NCBI GenBank assembly: GCA_001430745.1
Contig: KQ481955.1
Span: 363,069 to 384,671 of the forward strand
Source of the DNA: Auxenochlorella pyrenoidosa
Taxonomy: Eukaryota; Chlorophyta; Trebouxiophyceae; Chlorellales; Chlorellaceae
DNA length: 21,603 nt
Direction: 5' to 3'
In this document: positions 19,401 through 21,603 of the stretch, in pieces
Numbering within the stretch: the stretch's first letter is position 1
Layout: each line of letters opens with the position of its first letter
Notes under the pieces: generated by a model
Told to the model about the DNA's origin: nothing
The model's input: the letters and a program-made list of their open reading frames with translations, nothing else
The model's database searches: none
Translations under genes and position numbers: made by a program

Positions 19401-21603
19401 AGCACAGATCCTCTATCAGGGTCGACAGAGGGCTGAGGGCGCCAGCTTCCAGGCGGCAAACGAGGCAGCCAGAGGCGTGTCCCAGCCTAGGTGTCAGGCA
19501 GAGGGTGCGCGCCGCGTGCTCACCGGCTGCCAGCGTGGATGTAAGACCACACGGCGCCCTCGGCGGCCACGCGGCCGGCCTTCTTGTCGGCAGAGGCCAG
19601 GCCCTTCTTGCGCAGGTACTGCGGGGTGGGGGGGGGGGCAACGGGGTGCGCTATACGCTGGGTTACAGCAGGGTTGACGTCAGCGCGACGGCTGCAGGCT
19701 GGGAGGCGCAGCGGCGTGAAGGCCGAGCCCTGGCCCCCGCAGCTCCTGACCCTGCGCCCCGTCCTGCCCACCTCCTTGGCCTTCTCAATGTCGCCGTTGC
19801 ACTCGGCCAGTGCCTTCTTGCAGTCCATCATGCCGGCGCCGCTGGCCTCACGCAGCTCCTGCGCAGGCGGCACACCGGGAGGTGGTTGGGCCGGGCTGGA
19901 GCTGGCAGCGGCGTGCATGTGGGCGTTGCACGCTTCTGGGCATATTCAGCAGCCCCTGTGCATCGAGGTTAGGGGGCTCTCCACAGCGCGCGCACCTTCA
20001 CCAGGGCAGCAGAGATGCCGCCGGCGGGCGCGGCGGCCGCCTCCTTCTTCTCCTCCTTAGCGGGCTCGGCGGCGGGGGCGGCAGCCGCGGCAGGGGCAGG
20101 CTCCGCGGCCTCCTCCTTCTTGGCCGCCTTCTTCGGGGCCGCCTTCTCCTTCTTCTCCTCCTTGGGCTGCAGCAAGCAGGGGCGCAGCCCCCCGCTCAGC
20201 AGGCAGGCAGGCAGGCGGAGCGCCCTAAACCCTAAAACACAAGCGCTGCCGGCTGAACCCTCAAGTGCCCACTGCACGGTCTACCCCCAGTGACTGCCCT
20301 GGCTGCCTGGCCCCGAGGTGTGCATGCACCGACCGGGGCCTCTGTGGCGCGTGGCATTACAGAGGGCCGGTCGGTGCATGCACACCTCTGCCGGGCTGCA
20401 GCTAGGGCTGTGAGAGGATGAGGTGAGGAGATGGGAAGACGCGACAGGAGAAGAATGGGGGTGCGATCGGCAGGCTGAGAAGGAGCGGCAAGGAGATAAA
20501 ACCATGTTTGCAGGCAGTCACTCATGCAAAATATCCGTCGCTGCCAAGAAAACTGGCGTTTGTTGCGGCTGGCGGGCAGAAGGAGCATCAGTCGTTGGCG
20601 AGCAGGCAGGCAAGCAGGCGGGCAGGTTTGCTAACCGCCATGCTGCTGCCTCCAAGACTTTTTTTTGCCAGGGAGGCCGGGTTGTTTGCGAGAGCGAGGC
20701 CAGGCAGCGCGGGAGCCACCCAGGCAGCCCAGGGCTCAGGCGCCACCCACCGCTGCCTTCTGGAACATGTCAGCGTTGATGCCGGCGCGCGCCATCTGCT
20801 GCGCCAGGCGGCCCAGGCCGGCGGGCACCTCGGTCTTCAGGCCGGACACGCGCAGCTCCTTCTCCTGCAGGGGGTGCGGAGGGCGGGGAGGGTGGGGGTG
20901 GGGAGGGGCACGCACAAGTGGGGCTGGGCAGGGGCCCTGCCCCCTGAGAGCAACATGGCCTGCACTTCCCTGCCAGCAGCCACAGGTCCCCCCTCCCTCC
21001 ACTCAAGACTTTGAGCTGTGGGACCTGCCGACACCACCACCCTCAACTCTCCAAGCACGCCGGGGCCAAGGCAGGGCTCGCAACGCGCGCATCCTGGCCT
21101 GCCGCACCCGCCCCCGCCGCACCTGCTGCAGCTCCTCGGCAGAGCGCTGGGACAGCTGGATCTTGTCGCCCTTGACCGACACCACGGTGACCTCCAGCTC
21201 CTGGCCCTCCACGGGGGCGGGGGCGCCCTCGCCGCGCACCATCTCCGTCTCGTGCAGCAGGCCGGTGAAGCCCTCGGCGACCTCGACAAACACGCCAAAG
21301 GGCGCCACAGAGGCGATCTTGCCCTTGATGACGTCGCCAGCAGAGACGGGGGCGGCGGCACGCGGCGCCTTGCGGGCCACCTTGGCCGCGCGCGCCTGCT
21401 GCTTCAGCTGCGGCCGCTCGCCGGTGGCGTCGGCGTCAGAGGGCGCGGCGCCGCGGGGCGTGGGCGCGGCGCCCTCGGGGATCATGGTCACCGCAAACTT
21501 GCCGCGCTCCTGGTCAATGTTCATCACGCGGACGCGCACCTCCTGGCCAGAGGACAGGGAGTCGGCCACGTTGCGCACAAAGTCGGTGGAGATCTGCAGG
21601 GGG
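16454..21603 (-). CDS. PETs: Plastid S1-domain and EF-Ts polyprotein (PSRP-7/EF-Ts), 5' end outside window
   Basis: Fifteen exons are visible: 21593-21123, 20864-20751, 20166-19996, 19858-19772, 19618-19524, 19374-19284, 19120-18999, 18813-18719, 18501-18362, 18138-17947, 17697-17603, 17385-17295, 17144-17023, 16884-16791 and 16597-16454. They sum to 2124 nt, 707 aa and a stop. The first visible exon has an acceptor (CCCCCTGCAG) at the window edge. It carries the end of one S1 domain ([20 protein letters not shown]) and a full second one ([20 protein letters not shown]). Acidic-lysine linkers precede each EF-Ts unit. Each unit has the UBA-like start ([17 protein letters not shown]) and the EF-Tu-contacting [11 protein letters not shown]-Ts recycles EF-Tu-GDP in chloroplast translation. 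In Chlamydomonas the homologous polyprotein also yields the ribosomal protein PSRP-7. The transit peptide must lie upstream. Confidence 0.93.
16754..16772. repeat. Homopolymer tract, 19 G (C19 on the coding strand)
   Basis: The tract lies in the last intron of the EF-Ts gene (16598-16790), starting about 18 nt inside the 5' splice site at 16790. It is a likely length-variable site and a possible assembly-error site. Confidence 0.8.
20223..20237 (-). repeat. Two telomere-like units in an EF-Ts gene intron
   Basis: CCCTAAACCCTAAAA on the plus strand reads TTTTAGGGTTTAGGG on the coding strand. It is inside intron 20167-20750, about 80 bp from the intronic hairpin. Confidence 0.6.
20315..20388. 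ncRNA. Near-perfect intronic hairpin, candidate small-RNA precursor
   Basis: 20315-20336 and 20367-20388 are perfect reverse complements over 22 bp. After a small 2/1-nt internal bulge, CCTCTGT (20339-20345) pairs with ACAGAGG (20359-20365). The loop is the 13 nt at 20346-20358. The hairpin is 74 nt with 29 paired bases per arm, inside the 584-nt intron 20167-20750 of the EF-Ts gene, by far the longest intron seen in that gene. Size, stem length and lack of mismatches fit a microRNA or siRNA precursor. A recent inverted duplication is the alternative. Confidence 0.5.

Noticed and set aside
1..21603. tRNA, rRNA, CRISPR array or complete transposon
   Set aside because: No B-box-like GTTCRA stems, rRNA segments, regularly spaced repeats or transposase/reverse-transcriptase motifs were seen on either strand.

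Overview
The window is nuclear DNA of a green alga, most likely a Chlorella-like trebouxiophyte or a close relative. The signs are high GC, many short introns in every gene, a plastid EF-Ts with S1 domains of the Chlamydomonas/plant polyprotein type, and TTTAGGG-like motifs. No prokaryotic features (operons, ribosome binding sites, CRISPR) are seen. I built gene models by hand from splice sites, reading phase and protein-family alignment from memory. All multi-exon chains reported here close in frame, but none has been tested against RNA.

Layout. 1-628 (+) is the 3' end of an unrecognised gene. 1607-7942 (-) is a 17-exon gene for a 974-residue protein. It has an ABCD4-type ABC transmembrane domain, then a complete CblD/MMADHC-like domain, then the ABC nucleotide-binding domain. 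7943-9563 is intergenic and holds two long fold-back sequences. 9564-10222 (+) is a tentative small two-exon gene with a TGTAA signal downstream. 10931-13237 (+) is a tail-anchored ubiquitin-conjugating enzyme of the UBE2J2/UBC6 type in 7 exons, one of 20 bp. 13425-15831 (-) is a secretory alpha/beta-hydrolase in 9 exons. 16454 to the right edge (-) is most of a plastid polyprotein with S1 domains and two tandem EF-Ts units. One of its introns carries a nearly perfect 74-nt hairpin.

Main result. Animal ABCD4 exports cobalamin from lysosomes, and MMADHC is the cytosolic B12-trafficking protein that acts with MMACHC. Here both are predicted in one polypeptide, with the CblD domain inserted between the two halves of the transporter. 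One exon (2917-3147) encodes both the CblD C-terminus and the start of the nucleotide-binding domain, so the join does not depend on a guessed splice. This would be a direct physical link between B12 export and B12 processing, and I know of no description of it. The other genes (ER-associated degradation E2, secreted hydrolase, plastid translation factor) look like ordinary unrelated neighbours.
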